Positions 17,085 through 24,452 of a stretch of 64,000 nucleotides of DNA are shown here, piece by piece. The DNA lies in assembly GCF_020177375.1 (NCBI RefSeq), contig NZ_JAIWHV010000009.1, positions 42,736 through 106,735 on the forward strand, in the 5' to 3' direction. Under the pieces are notes generated by a model that saw only the letters and a list, made by a program, of their open reading frames with translations, was not told where the DNA came from and made no database searches. The DNA is from Saliphagus infecundisoli (GTDB lineage Archaea > Halobacteriota > Halobacteria > Halobacteriales > Natrialbaceae). A program made the position numbers and the translations under genes. Numbering within the stretch: the first letter of the stretch is position 1; every line of letters begins with the position of its first letter.

Positions 17085-17239
17085 GATGGGTGCCGATCGG
17101 GTTCCGTCGATCGGCTACCTCCGCCTACCGGACGATGGCCCATAAGGTACCGAGATAGTGAGGAGATCTAAGGGATCGTAGCTCGGCATCCGAACCTCAT
17201 CTCGAGGGTTTTGTATAGATATGATACCATTCTCGACAT

Positions 17240-17246
17240 CTTATGG
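17240..17246 (+). promoter_or_regulatory. TATA-like box of the gene at 17275
   Basis: CTTATGG lies 29-35 bp before the ATG at 17275 and makes that ATG more likely than the one at 17221. Confidence 0.4.
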
Positions 17247-17274
17247 GCGGGGCCCACCAAGCCGAGCGTGTCGC

Positions 17275-17718
17275 ATGAGTCCCAACGACTACGTCGACTT
17301 CGACTCGCGGGAGTGGGAGTCCTGGCACTGGTACGTCCTGACCGGCTACCCCGTCGCGAGTCTCCTGGGCATCCTCCTGATCGGGCGGCTCAACGACGGC
17401 GGCTCCATGTTGGCCTCGAGCCTCGGCAGCGTCGCCCTGGTGATCGTTCTGACGGCGTTCGGAATCGTCTCGCTGCCCGCGATCCTCAGGGACGCCGAGT
17501 TCGTCCATGCGGCGTGTGAACGCTGGAACCCCGACCCCCGGACCTACGTCGGTGCGGCCGTCGCGACGCCCCTGTTTCTGGGTGTGTTCGGCGCGCTCGT
17601 CGCCGGCGTCGCGCTCGGGCTCGCGCTGGCGATCCTCGCCTTTCTCGTCTCGACGATCGCCGTCTGCGTGGTGTACCTCTTCAACCGCCACGAGGCGATC
17701 GGGCTCTTCGCCCGCTGA
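17275..17718 (+). CDS. Small membrane protein, unknown function
   Basis: The 147-residue protein starts MSPNDYVDFDSREWESWHWY and has four hydrophobic segments: about residues 20-36 (VLTGYPVASLLGILLI), 48-70 (LGSVALVIVLTAFGIVSLPA), 90-112 (GAAVATPLFLGVFGALVAGV) and 113-136 (LALAILAFLVSTIAVCVVYL). No family recognised. It opens the plus-strand half of the cluster, 176 bp before the ArsP-like permease. An earlier in-frame ATG at 17221 would add 18 residues without membrane character. Confidence 0.7.
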   Translation: MSPNDYVDFDSREWESWHWYVLTGYPVASLLGILLIGRLNDGGSMLASSLGSVALVIVLTAFGIVSLPAILRDAEFVHAACERWNPDPRTYVGAAVATPLFLGVFGALVAGVALGLALAILAFLVSTIAVCVVYLFNRHEAIGLFAR

Positions 17719-17894
17719 CGCGATCGGCCCGGTCGGCGACTCATTCGAATTGCTAGGATTCAGGACGGTTTATACTCCTGGAACCATTGGTCATTACTGC
17801 TGGAAGGTCGGACGACACGCTCCCGCGTGGATGACGTCCGACCCGATAGCGACGCTACAGTCCTCCAACCGACTTCCCTCCGCCCGCTACAGCC

Positions 17895-19337
17895 ATGATC
17901 GAACCCATCCCCGTACTCGTCTCTCCGCCCGCAACGGCGGGCGGCGGAGCGATCGACCCCGTCCTCGCGGTCGGCCGGGCGTTCGCGCCCGGCTCGAGCG
18001 GCGGGTTCGAACTCGCCGTCCGGCTCGTCGGCCTCCTGGGCGCGGTGCTCGCGGACGTCGCCTACGGCGTCCGGATCGCCGTCGGGATGGCCTGGGACAG
18101 CTGGTGGGCGCTGGTGTTCGGCTTCACCGTCACGGGTGCGATCCGCGAGTTCGTCCCGGAGGACGTCCTCGTGGACTACCTCGGCGACGACGGCTGGCGC
18201 GAGATCGGCTACGGAACGCTCTTTGGTGCCTCCTCCTCGAGCTGTTCGTTCTCGGCGGTGGCGACGACCCGGTCGCTGTTCGCGAAGGGCGGGTCGGCGG
18301 CCGCGACGCTGGGCGTCTTCCAGTTCGCGGCGACCGATCTGGTCGTCGAGCTCGGACTCGTCCTGGTGATCCTGTTGGGCTGGCAGTTCCTCGCCGCCGA
18401 GGTCGTCGGCGGGCTCGTCGCAGTGGTGGCCGTCGGGGTTTTCTACCGCCGGTACGTCCCCGCGGAGTGGGTCGCGGTCGCGCGTCGCCACGCCCGCTCG
18501 TTCGACGACCCGACGTGTGCGACCTGCGGGATGGAGGTGGACCTCCGCGAGGAGGACTCCGAGAGCCGCGAGTTCGACGGCGAGCGTCGCTATTTCTGTT
18601 GTGGGGGCTGTCTCGGCGCCTACGACCCGCCGACGGAGGCGGTGACCGCCGGTCCCGAACTCCTCTCGCCCGGCCGCTGGCGGGCGGCGACCGCGAACAC
18701 GATCGCCGAGTGGGAGATGCTCCGGCGGGACATCGCCCTCGGATTCCTGATCGCGGGGCTCCTCGCGGCGGTCGTCCCGGACCCGTGGTGGGCGACGGCC
18801 TTCGGCGTCGGAGCCGACGGGAGCGCGACGCGCGTGTTCGTCCACGTCCTCATGGGAACCGTCATCGGCTCGCTGACCTTCCTCTGTTCGGTCGGCAACG
18901 TCCCGTTCGCAGTCGTCCTCTGGACCAACGGCGTCTCCTTCGGCGCCGTCCTCGCGTTCGTCTTCGCGGACTTGCTGATCCCGCCGCTGGTCCGGACCTA
19001 CCGCCGGTACTACGGCTCGCGGATGGCTGCCGTCGTCACCGCCGCGTTCTTCCTCGCGGCCGTCGTCGGCGGGCTCGCCGCCCACGCCGTCTTCGGCCTC
19101 CTCGGGCTGATCCCGTCGCCCGACGCCGCGGGCGGCTCGGTCCCCGGGACGTACACGGCCCTCCTCAACGTCGTCGCCACACCCCTGCTGGCGGTGCAGA
19201 TCGTCCTCACGATGGACGCCCAACGGCGCCGACGGCTCGCCGACCGCCTCGCGCCCCACGTCGCGGGCGTCCTCTACAGAACGCACGCCGTCCTCGAGCG
19301 CGTTGCCTACGCCCTCGAGAACCGCGGGCTGCGCTGA
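17895..19337 (+). CDS. ArsP-type permease (PF03773-like) with Cys-rich cytosolic insert
   Basis: The 480-residue transporter has the two-halved layout of the predicted permease/ArsP family. The first half has FGASSSSCSFSAVAT, the second GSLTFLCSVGNVPFAVVLW, each with the conserved C/S-containing re-entrant motif. Between the halves (about residues 210-255) sits a YHS/TRASH-like insert, CATCGMEV then YFCCGGCLGAYD, which could bind a soft metal. ArsP exports organoarsenicals; other members are uncharacterised metal or metalloid exporters. Here the Cys insert and the neighbouring oxidase and HMA genes point to copper or another thiophilic metal (inference). Downstream is an MFS-like gene 16 bp away. 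Confidence 0.85.
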   Translation: MIEPIPVLVSPPATAGGGAIDPVLAVGRAFAPGSSGGFELAVRLVGLLGAVLADVAYGVRIAVGMAWDSWWALVFGFTVTGAIREFVPEDVLVDYLGDDGWREIGYGTLFGASSSSCSFSAVATTRSLFAKGGSAAATLGVFQFAATDLVVELGLVLVILLGWQFLAAEVVGGLVAVVAVGVFYRRYVPAEWVAVARRHARSFDDPTCATCGMEVDLREEDSESREFDGERRYFCCGGCLGAYDPPTEAVTAGPELLSPGRWRAATANTIAEWEMLRRDIALGFLIAGLLAAVVPDPWWATAFGVGADGSATRVFVHVLMGTVIGSLTFLCSVGNVPFAVVLWTNGVSFGAVLAFVFADLLIPPLVRTYRRYYGSRMAAVVTAAFFLAAVVGGLAAHAVFGLLGLIPSPDAAGGSVPGTYTALLNVVATPLLAVQIVLTMDAQRRRRLADRLAPHVAGVLYRTHAVLERVAYALENRGLR

Positions 19338-19353
19338 CCGACACCTCCCGACC

Positions 19354-20673
19354 ATGGATACCGCCACTCATCCCTCTCCGAGCGATGCCGGGCTCGGCCC
19401 CACGACGCTCGTCTTCGCGGTCGCGAGCGTTGCCTGTCACGGCCTGGTTCGTCTCGCCGAGCGGACGCTCCCCGCGTTCCTCGCCGCCCTCGGATGGGGA
19501 CCGATCGCCGCCGGCGTCGTGGCGACCGTCGGCCTGGCCGTCGCCGTCGGAATCGGCGGCCTCGGCCCGGGCGACTCCCTCCCGAGGGCCGCCGTCGCGG
19601 CGCTCGCGGCCCTCGGCCTCGTGGTGTGGGCCGGCGCGCCCGCCATCGACGGGCTCCTCGGCACGCCGCTGTCGGCGCTCGGGTGGCTCCTCGTCGGGGC
19701 CACGCTCCTCGCTGCCTGGAACGCCGACGGCGTGGTCGGCCCGGACGGCTCGGGGTTCGCGGCGACCGGACCCCTCGCCGACACGGACGGCTCGAGGGGA
19801 GCCGGCGACGCCGGCCTGCTTCGCGACCCGCGGACCCGTCACCTCGCCGGCGCGGTCGGCACGGCCGGCGCGGCGGGCCTCGCGGCCGCGACCTTCGCGG
19901 GTACCGGCGCCGACGCCGGCTTCCCGGTCCTGGCCGTCACCGGCGCGGTCTGTGGCCTGACGGCGGCGGCCGGCGGCGCCGACCGCCGTCGGCCGGACGA
20001 CCCCGACCGCGGGGACTCTCCCTCGCGAGCGGATCCCACGCCCGTGACGGGAGTTTCGGACGTAGCGGAGCTACGCCGCGAGTGGGAGTCGCTGCCCGCC
20101 GGCGTCCGCACGGCAGCGGTCGGCGACGGGTTGGTCAGGGCAGCGACCTCGCTGGTGGCGCTCTCGCTTGTCCTTGTGGTCGATGCGGGCGTCTCGATCG
20201 CCCCCGGGCGCTCCCTCCCGCCGCTTTCGGCCTTCGCTCTGCTCGTCGGGGTCGAGTCCCTCGGCGCCCTCGCTGGCGTGGCCGCCACGCCCGCCATCGT
20301 CGAGCGGGCCGACCCCCGACGGATGCTTACCGGCGGCCTGGCCGTCCTCGCCGTGGTGCCGCTCTCCGTCGTCGCCGCCGGCCCGGACGTCGCCGTCCTC
20401 GGAGTCCTCTTCGCGCTGTTCGGCGCCCGAACGGCCCTCCGGCCGTTCCGGCCGACCCTCGGCGGGCGAGCGACGGCTCCCCCCGGGGCCGACGACGATC
20501 GCCGGACCGTCCCCCGAACGCCGCCGACGGTGCGCGGGGCGATCCGGGCGGCGCTGGTCCTCGCACCTCTGGCCGGCGGCGCCCTCTACGCTCTCAGCCC
20601 GGTCGTCGCGTTCGGCCTGGCGACGTCGCTCGGATTGCTCGGCGTCAGGGAACTCTCGAGGTCGGTCGGATGA
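19354..20673 (+). CDS. Multi-helix membrane protein, MFS-like
   Basis: The 439-residue, very Ala/Gly-rich protein has about ten hydrophobic segments and a polar central loop (about residues 205-245), as in major-facilitator transporters. Phrases such as LLVGVESLGALAGVAATPAIVERADPRR and VLGVLFALFGARTALRPFRP resemble the C-terminal half of MFS proteins. No substrate signature is seen. Its stop codon overlaps the CoxA start (ATGA), so the two are translationally coupled. That coupling makes a role in oxidase assembly, for example metal or heme import, a reasonable guess. Confidence 0.7.
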   Translation: MDTATHPSPSDAGLGPTTLVFAVASVACHGLVRLAERTLPAFLAALGWGPIAAGVVATVGLAVAVGIGGLGPGDSLPRAAVAALAALGLVVWAGAPAIDGLLGTPLSALGWLLVGATLLAAWNADGVVGPDGSGFAATGPLADTDGSRGAGDAGLLRDPRTRHLAGAVGTAGAAGLAAATFAGTGADAGFPVLAVTGAVCGLTAAAGGADRRRPDDPDRGDSPSRADPTPVTGVSDVAELRREWESLPAGVRTAAVGDGLVRAATSLVALSLVLVVDAGVSIAPGRSLPPLSAFALLVGVESLGALAGVAATPAIVERADPRRMLTGGLAVLAVVPLSVVAAGPDVAVLGVLFALFGARTALRPFRPTLGGRATAPPGADDDRRTVPRTPPTVRGAIRAALVLAPLAGGALYALSPVVAFGLATSLGLLGVRELSRSVG

Positions 20674-22202
20674 TCGAGATGGAGGGGACCGATCCGGTGG
20701 GGACGATCGCCCGCCGCGAGGGGGGCACGGAGCCCGACTACCGCCGGATCGGCCGGCGGCACCTCCAGTTCGCGCTCGCGATGGGCGCGTGGGGCGGGCT
20801 CGACGCCCTCCTCTTGCGGACGGCGCTGATCGCGCCGGAACTCCTCCCGGCCCGGACCTACGACGCCCTCTTTACGACCCACGGGGTGACGATGCTGTTC
20901 CTGTTCGCGCTGCCGGCGATCTGGGGCTTCGCCTACGCGGTCGTGCCGGCAGCGGTCGGCGCCGACCGGCTCGCTTTCGCCCGCGCCGGCCGACTCGCCC
21001 TCCGGCTCCTTCCGGCGGCGGCCCTCGGGATCCGCGCCGGCGCGATCGGGCGCCTCCTCGGGCTCGAGGTCGCGCCCGTGGCGACCGGCTGGACGTTCTA
21101 CCCGCCGCTCTCGACGCGGATGTCGAACCCGGCGGTCGATCTCGCCCTCGTCGGCCTCCTCGCAGTCGTCGCGAGCACCGTCCTCACCGCCGGCTGTCTC
21201 CTCGCGACCGTCCGACGCCGGCGCACGGTCCGGTGGCTCGATCTCGATCTCTTTACCTGGTCGGTCCTCACGGCCGCCGCGATGGCCGTCCTCTCGTTTC
21301 CCGTCCTCGCGGCCGCCGCCGTCTTCTTGCTCTCCGATCGCCTCCTCGCGACCGGCTTCTTTGCGGGTTCGACCGGATCGCCGCTGCTCTGGCAGCACCT
21401 CTTCTGGTTTTTCGCCCATCCGCTCGTCTACGTGCTCGTGCTCCCGCCGATGGGGATCGTGAGCCACGTCGTCGCCCGGTTTTCGGGTCGGCAACTCGTC
21501 GGACGACGGACGGCGATCTACGCGACCCTCGCGATCGGCGTCCTCTCCTTTACGGTCTGGGGCCACCACATGTTCGCGACCGGGATGGATCCCCGCGCCC
21601 GGATCGCGTTCATGTACGTCACGCTCGCGGTCGCGCTCCCGAGTTCGATCAAGGCCTTCGGCTGGCTCGCGACCCTGTGGCGGGGAACGGTTCGACTGAC
21701 CGCGCCGATGGAGACCTCGATCGCCGCGATCGGCTTCTTCACCGTCGGCGGGGTCACCGGCGTCGCCCTCGCCGCCGTCCCCCTCGGCGCGATCTACAAT
21801 GGGACCCACTACGTCGTCGCCCACTTCCACTTCATGCTCGCGGGCTTCGTCGGGCTCGCCGTCCTCGCCGGCGCCTACTACTGGTTTCCCCTCCTGACTG
21901 GTCGGTGGTACGACCCGCGGCTCGCGGCGCTTCACCTCCGGCTCACCGCCGTCGGGATCGCGGTCGCGTTCGCCGCGTTGCTCGCGCTCGGTCTGGCTGG
22001 ACTCCCTCGCAGGGCCGCGACCTACCCCGCCGCCTACGCGCCCTTACACCAGCTCGCGACCGTCGGCGCCGCCCTCGTCGCCGTCGGCCAGCTCCTCTTC
22101 GTCTGGAACCTCCTCCGCTCGGCGCGCTCGGGTCCGCCCGCGCCGGTCGATCCGTGGGCCGCCGACGGCGGACCCCGCCGAACCACGACCGAGTCCCCCT
22201 GA
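20670..22202 (+). CDS. coxA: Heme-copper oxidase subunit I
   Basis: This 510-residue catalytic subunit reduces O2 to water at a heme-CuB centre. All six metal-ligand His are present: H71 (TTHGVTML, low-spin heme), H250 with cross-link partner Y254 (FFAHPLVY, CuB), H299-H300 (WGHHMF, CuB), H385 (high-spin heme) and H387 (low-spin heme) in HYVVAHFHFML. About 12 membrane helices are visible. HPLVY replaces the more usual HPEVY. It is not fused to subunit III. Its start overlaps the upstream MFS-like stop by 4 bp. CoxB is encoded 7.5 kb away on the other strand, an unusual split. Confidence 0.96.
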   Translation: MIEMEGTDPVGTIARREGGTEPDYRRIGRRHLQFALAMGAWGGLDALLLRTALIAPELLPARTYDALFTTHGVTMLFLFALPAIWGFAYAVVPAAVGADRLAFARAGRLALRLLPAAALGIRAGAIGRLLGLEVAPVATGWTFYPPLSTRMSNPAVDLALVGLLAVVASTVLTAGCLLATVRRRRTVRWLDLDLFTWSVLTAAAMAVLSFPVLAAAAVFLLSDRLLATGFFAGSTGSPLLWQHLFWFFAHPLVYVLVLPPMGIVSHVVARFSGRQLVGRRTAIYATLAIGVLSFTVWGHHMFATGMDPRARIAFMYVTLAVALPSSIKAFGWLATLWRGTVRLTAPMETSIAAIGFFTVGGVTGVALAAVPLGAIYNGTHYVVAHFHFMLAGFVGLAVLAGAYYWFPLLTGRWYDPRLAALHLRLTAVGIAVAFAALLALGLAGLPRRAATYPAAYAPLHQLATVGAALVAVGQLLFVWNLLRSARSGPPAPVDPWAADGGPRRTTTESP

Positions 22203-22205
22203 CGT

Positions 22206-22253
22206 GTCGCGTCCGGAGCCGGCCGGGACGCGGGTTCGACCCCCGCACGCGAC
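22206..22253 (+). ncRNA. tRNA-like minihelix element A (acceptor-like stem plus T-arm)
   Basis: It lies 4 bp after the CoxA stop. GTCGCGT (22206-22212) pairs perfectly with ACGCGAC (22247-22253). Immediately inside the 3' strand is a perfect T-arm, GCGGG-TTCGACC-CCCGC (22230-22246), with the canonical 7-nt T-loop. A 17-nt linker, CCGGAGCCGGCCGGGAC, replaces the D- and anticodon arms and can form a CCGG/CCGG helix. A GCCCG-AAC-CGGGC hairpin follows. Element B at 22702 has the same design. It could be a processing site for RNase P or tRNase Z. It is not a complete tRNA. Confidence 0.55.
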
Positions 22254-22370
22254 GCCCGAACCGGGCGGCTCGACTCCGTCGCCGTCGGCTTCGACCCCCG
22301 CTGGCACCCCTCTCCGCACGGCGTCGCCGCTGGAATCGCGTGCGACCTCGACCGCCCACGTCCATCACCC

Positions 22371-22691
22371 ATGACAGCCACCACTGACGTCGCCATGATG
22401 TTGTTACAGCTCGTCGCGCTGACGATACCGTCGGTCGTCGTGTTAATCCAGATGCTGAGACGGTCCGAGAACCTGCCCTGGCGCCTCCGGAAGGTGAGCT
22501 TCGCGCTCGTGCTCTCGAGCATCGTGTTGTTGCTCGGCGGCGCGATCGCACTGCTCGCGTACTTTGCGCTGGCGCTTTCGTTGCCGCTGACGATGTACGT
22601 CGCGCTCGGGCTCGTGTTCGCCGGGCTCTGTCCGTTCACCGCGTTCATGGCCGTCCTCTATCGCGAACACCGCGCCGAGTTCGGCCCGTAG
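22371..22691 (+). CDS. Small membrane protein after CoxA
   Basis: The 106-residue protein has three hydrophobic segments (residues about 7-28, 44-70, 73-97) and charged ends; it opens MTATTDVAMMLLQLVALTIP. It is flanked by tRNA-like elements A and B and sits in the CoxA gene string, so it may be a small oxidase subunit or assembly factor. No family recognised. The ATG at 22371 is the first plausible start after element A. Confidence 0.68.
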   Translation: MTATTDVAMMLLQLVALTIPSVVVLIQMLRRSENLPWRLRKVSFALVLSSIVLLLGGAIALLAYFALALSLPLTMYVALGLVFAGLCPFTAFMAVLYREHRAEFGP

Positions 22692-22701
22692 CCCGACCCC
22701 C

Positions 22702-22748
22702 ACCGCATCCGGAACCGGCCGGGAGCGGGTTCGACCCCCGCATGCGGT
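22702..22748 (+). ncRNA. tRNA-like minihelix element B (acceptor-like stem plus T-arm)
   Basis: It lies 10 bp after the stop of the small membrane gene. ACCGCAT (22702-22708) pairs perfectly with ATGCGGT (22742-22748). The T-arm GCGGG-TTCGACC-CCCGC (22725-22741) is identical to that of element A. The 16-nt linker CCGGAACCGGCCGGGA nearly matches A. Compared with A, three of the seven stem pairs change on both strands (pairs 1, 2 and 6), preserving pairing. A perfect TCGGCGG/CCGCCGA hairpin follows at about 22750-22768, before the next gene. Confidence 0.55.
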
Positions 22749-22774
22749 CTCGGCGGTTCGACCGCCGACCTACC

Positions 22775-23134
22775 ATGAGCAGACAGTATTCGGCCGGCGG
22801 TTCCACCGATCCGGCCCTCGAGAGCGTATCGTCACCACGACCGCTCGCGCCCCTGACGGGGTTCAAGCGGGATCAGCTGTTCGTCATCCGGATGCTCGCC
22901 GACCAGAACCCCCACGGAATCGTCATCAAGGGGGCGCTCGACGAGCACTACGATGACGAGATCAATCAGGGACGGTTCTACCAGAACCTGGGCGATCTCG
23001 TCGAGGACGGCTACGTCGAGAAACACCCGATCGACGGGCGCACCAACGCTTACCTGGTGAGCCCGGCCGGCGCCGACCGTCTGGAAGCCCACCACCAGTG
23101 GGAGCGTCGCTGTCTGGTGGCCGGCGGCGAGTAG
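22775..23134 (+). CDS. PadR-like winged-helix regulator
   Basis: The 119-residue protein has a short disordered start, then a winged helix at residues about 28-110: FKRDQLFVIRMLADQNPHG, INQGRFYQNLGDLVEDGYVE, then a wing ending in TNAYLVSPAGADRLEAH. This matches haloarchaeal PadR-type helix-turn-helix proteins. It sits in the middle of the oxidase gene string after element B and may regulate the cluster. Effector unknown. Confidence 0.82.
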   Translation: MSRQYSAGGSTDPALESVSSPRPLAPLTGFKRDQLFVIRMLADQNPHGIVIKGALDEHYDDEINQGRFYQNLGDLVEDGYVEKHPIDGRTNAYLVSPAGADRLEAHHQWERRCLVAGGE

Positions 23135-23213
23135 CTATTCGATCTCCGTGGCGATCGTCCGCCACGCCGCTCGTCCCGACGGCTCCCCGAACATCCCCTT
23201 CCGACTCCGATAC

Positions 23214-24452
23214 ATGACTCCGACCCACGAACCGATCGACGAGACGCGAATAGGCAATCCGACCGACCCACGGAACGATTTCGCGGCCCGGGCACTACGG
23301 ACGCTCCCGGTCCCCGAGAGCCTCCGAGCGAGGCTGCTCGGGCCGACACACGTCCAGCGGTTCACCGTACCCGTAGAGCGCGACGACGGAGACGTCGACC
23401 TGTTCCCGGGCTACCGCGTTCGCCACGACGACGCCCGCGGCCCGTTCCTCGGCCCCCACTGTTACCGGCCAGAGCTCGATGCCGGGACCTGTGCCGGGCT
23501 CGCGGCCGCCGGCACCTGGACGGCCGCCGTCGCGGGCGTCCCATTCGGCGGCGCGGCCGGCGGCGTCGCCGTCGATCCCACGGCGCTTTCGCGGGGCGAA
23601 CGCAACCGACTCGGAGCCGCCTATGCCGAGCGAGTCGCCGACTCCGTCGGCCCCGACACCGACGTTCTCGCGCCCGGAGTCGGCGCCGACGCCCGGGCGA
23701 TGGCCGGCCTCGCCGACGCCCTGCGCGAACACGCCGGCACCCCCCGGCGGACCGTCGTCGGGAAGCCGGCCGTCGTCGGCGGGCTCCGGGAACCGATCGC
23801 CGGGCGGGGGCTGACTCTCGCCGCACAGGAAGCCCTCGACGGGATGGGCCGCTCGCTTCCGGGCGCCGACGTCGCGGTGTACGGCTGTGACGGCCCGACG
23901 ATCCCGGCCCGCTTCGACGCCTACGGAACGACCGTCGTGGCCGTCCGCGACCGCCACGGGGCGGCCGTCGCTCCCTCCGGGCTCGAGCCCGACCCCCCGA
24001 GTGCGGGCCTTCGGGGACCGACGCCCGCGGCGTACGACGGCACTGACGCCTCGCCCGAGGGCGTCCTCGGCTCCGAGGCCGACCTGCTCGTCGTCGCCGG
24101 CGGGGAGACGCTCTCAGCGCGGGCCGCCGAGCGCGTCGCCGCCGACGTCGTGATCGAGGGAACCTACCGCGGACTCACCCCCGCCGCCGAGCAGACCCTC
24201 GAGGAACGCGGGATCGAGGTCGTCCCGGACGTCCTCGCGACCGTCGGCGGGCTGATCGCGGCCCGCCTCGAGTGGGGCCGAAACGGCCGCGATCCCGACC
24301 CCGCCCGCGTCGATCGCGAGGTCGGCCACGCGGTCGTCGGGGCGTTCGACGAGGTCCGCCGGCGCCGGGAGGCAGACGGCTGTGGACGACGGGAGGCCGC
24401 CTACGCGCTCGCGGTCTCCCGGACCGTCGCCGCCCACGAGGTGGCTCGATGA
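23214..24452 (+). CDS. Glutamate-dehydrogenase-like protein lacking catalytic residues
   Basis: The 412-residue protein aligns by eye along its length with GDH (RVRHDDARGP, VPFGGAAGGV, GKPAVVGG, GTYRGLTP, DVLATVGGLI). The residues that define the enzyme are replaced: L79 where YKGG has Lys, T103 where MTWK has the substrate Lys, A115 where GGxKGG has Lys, and G155 where PAPD has the catalytic Asp. The dinucleotide motif GxGxxG reads GCDGPT. It is therefore probably not a glutamate dehydrogenase but a repurposed scaffold or sensor. The ATG at 23214 gives the GDH-like start. Its stop overlaps the start of the Cys-rich propeller gene. Confidence 0.85.
   Translation: MTPTHEPIDETRIGNPTDPRNDFAARALRTLPVPESLRARLLGPTHVQRFTVPVERDDGDVDLFPGYRVRHDDARGPFLGPHCYRPELDAGTCAGLAAAGTWTAAVAGVPFGGAAGGVAVDPTALSRGERNRLGAAYAERVADSVGPDTDVLAPGVGADARAMAGLADALREHAGTPRRTVVGKPAVVGGLREPIAGRGLTLAAQEALDGMGRSLPGADVAVYGCDGPTIPARFDAYGTTVVAVRDRHGAAVAPSGLEPDPPSAGLRGPTPAAYDGTDASPEGVLGSEADLLVVAGGETLSARAAERVAADVVIEGTYRGLTPAAEQTLEERGIEVVPDVLATVGGLIAARLEWGRNGRDPDPARVDREVGHAVVGAFDEVRRRREADGCGRREAAYALAVSRTVAAHEVAR

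Noticed and set aside
19494..20669. Upstream extension of the CoxA frame
   Set aside because: Arg/Gly-rich text out of frame with the MFS-like gene; CoxA starts at the ATG overlapping the MFS-like stop.
22206..22748. Two complete tRNA genes
   Set aside because: Both lack an anticodon arm and D-arm; only 47-48 nt lie between stem ends, so they are not ordinary tRNAs.
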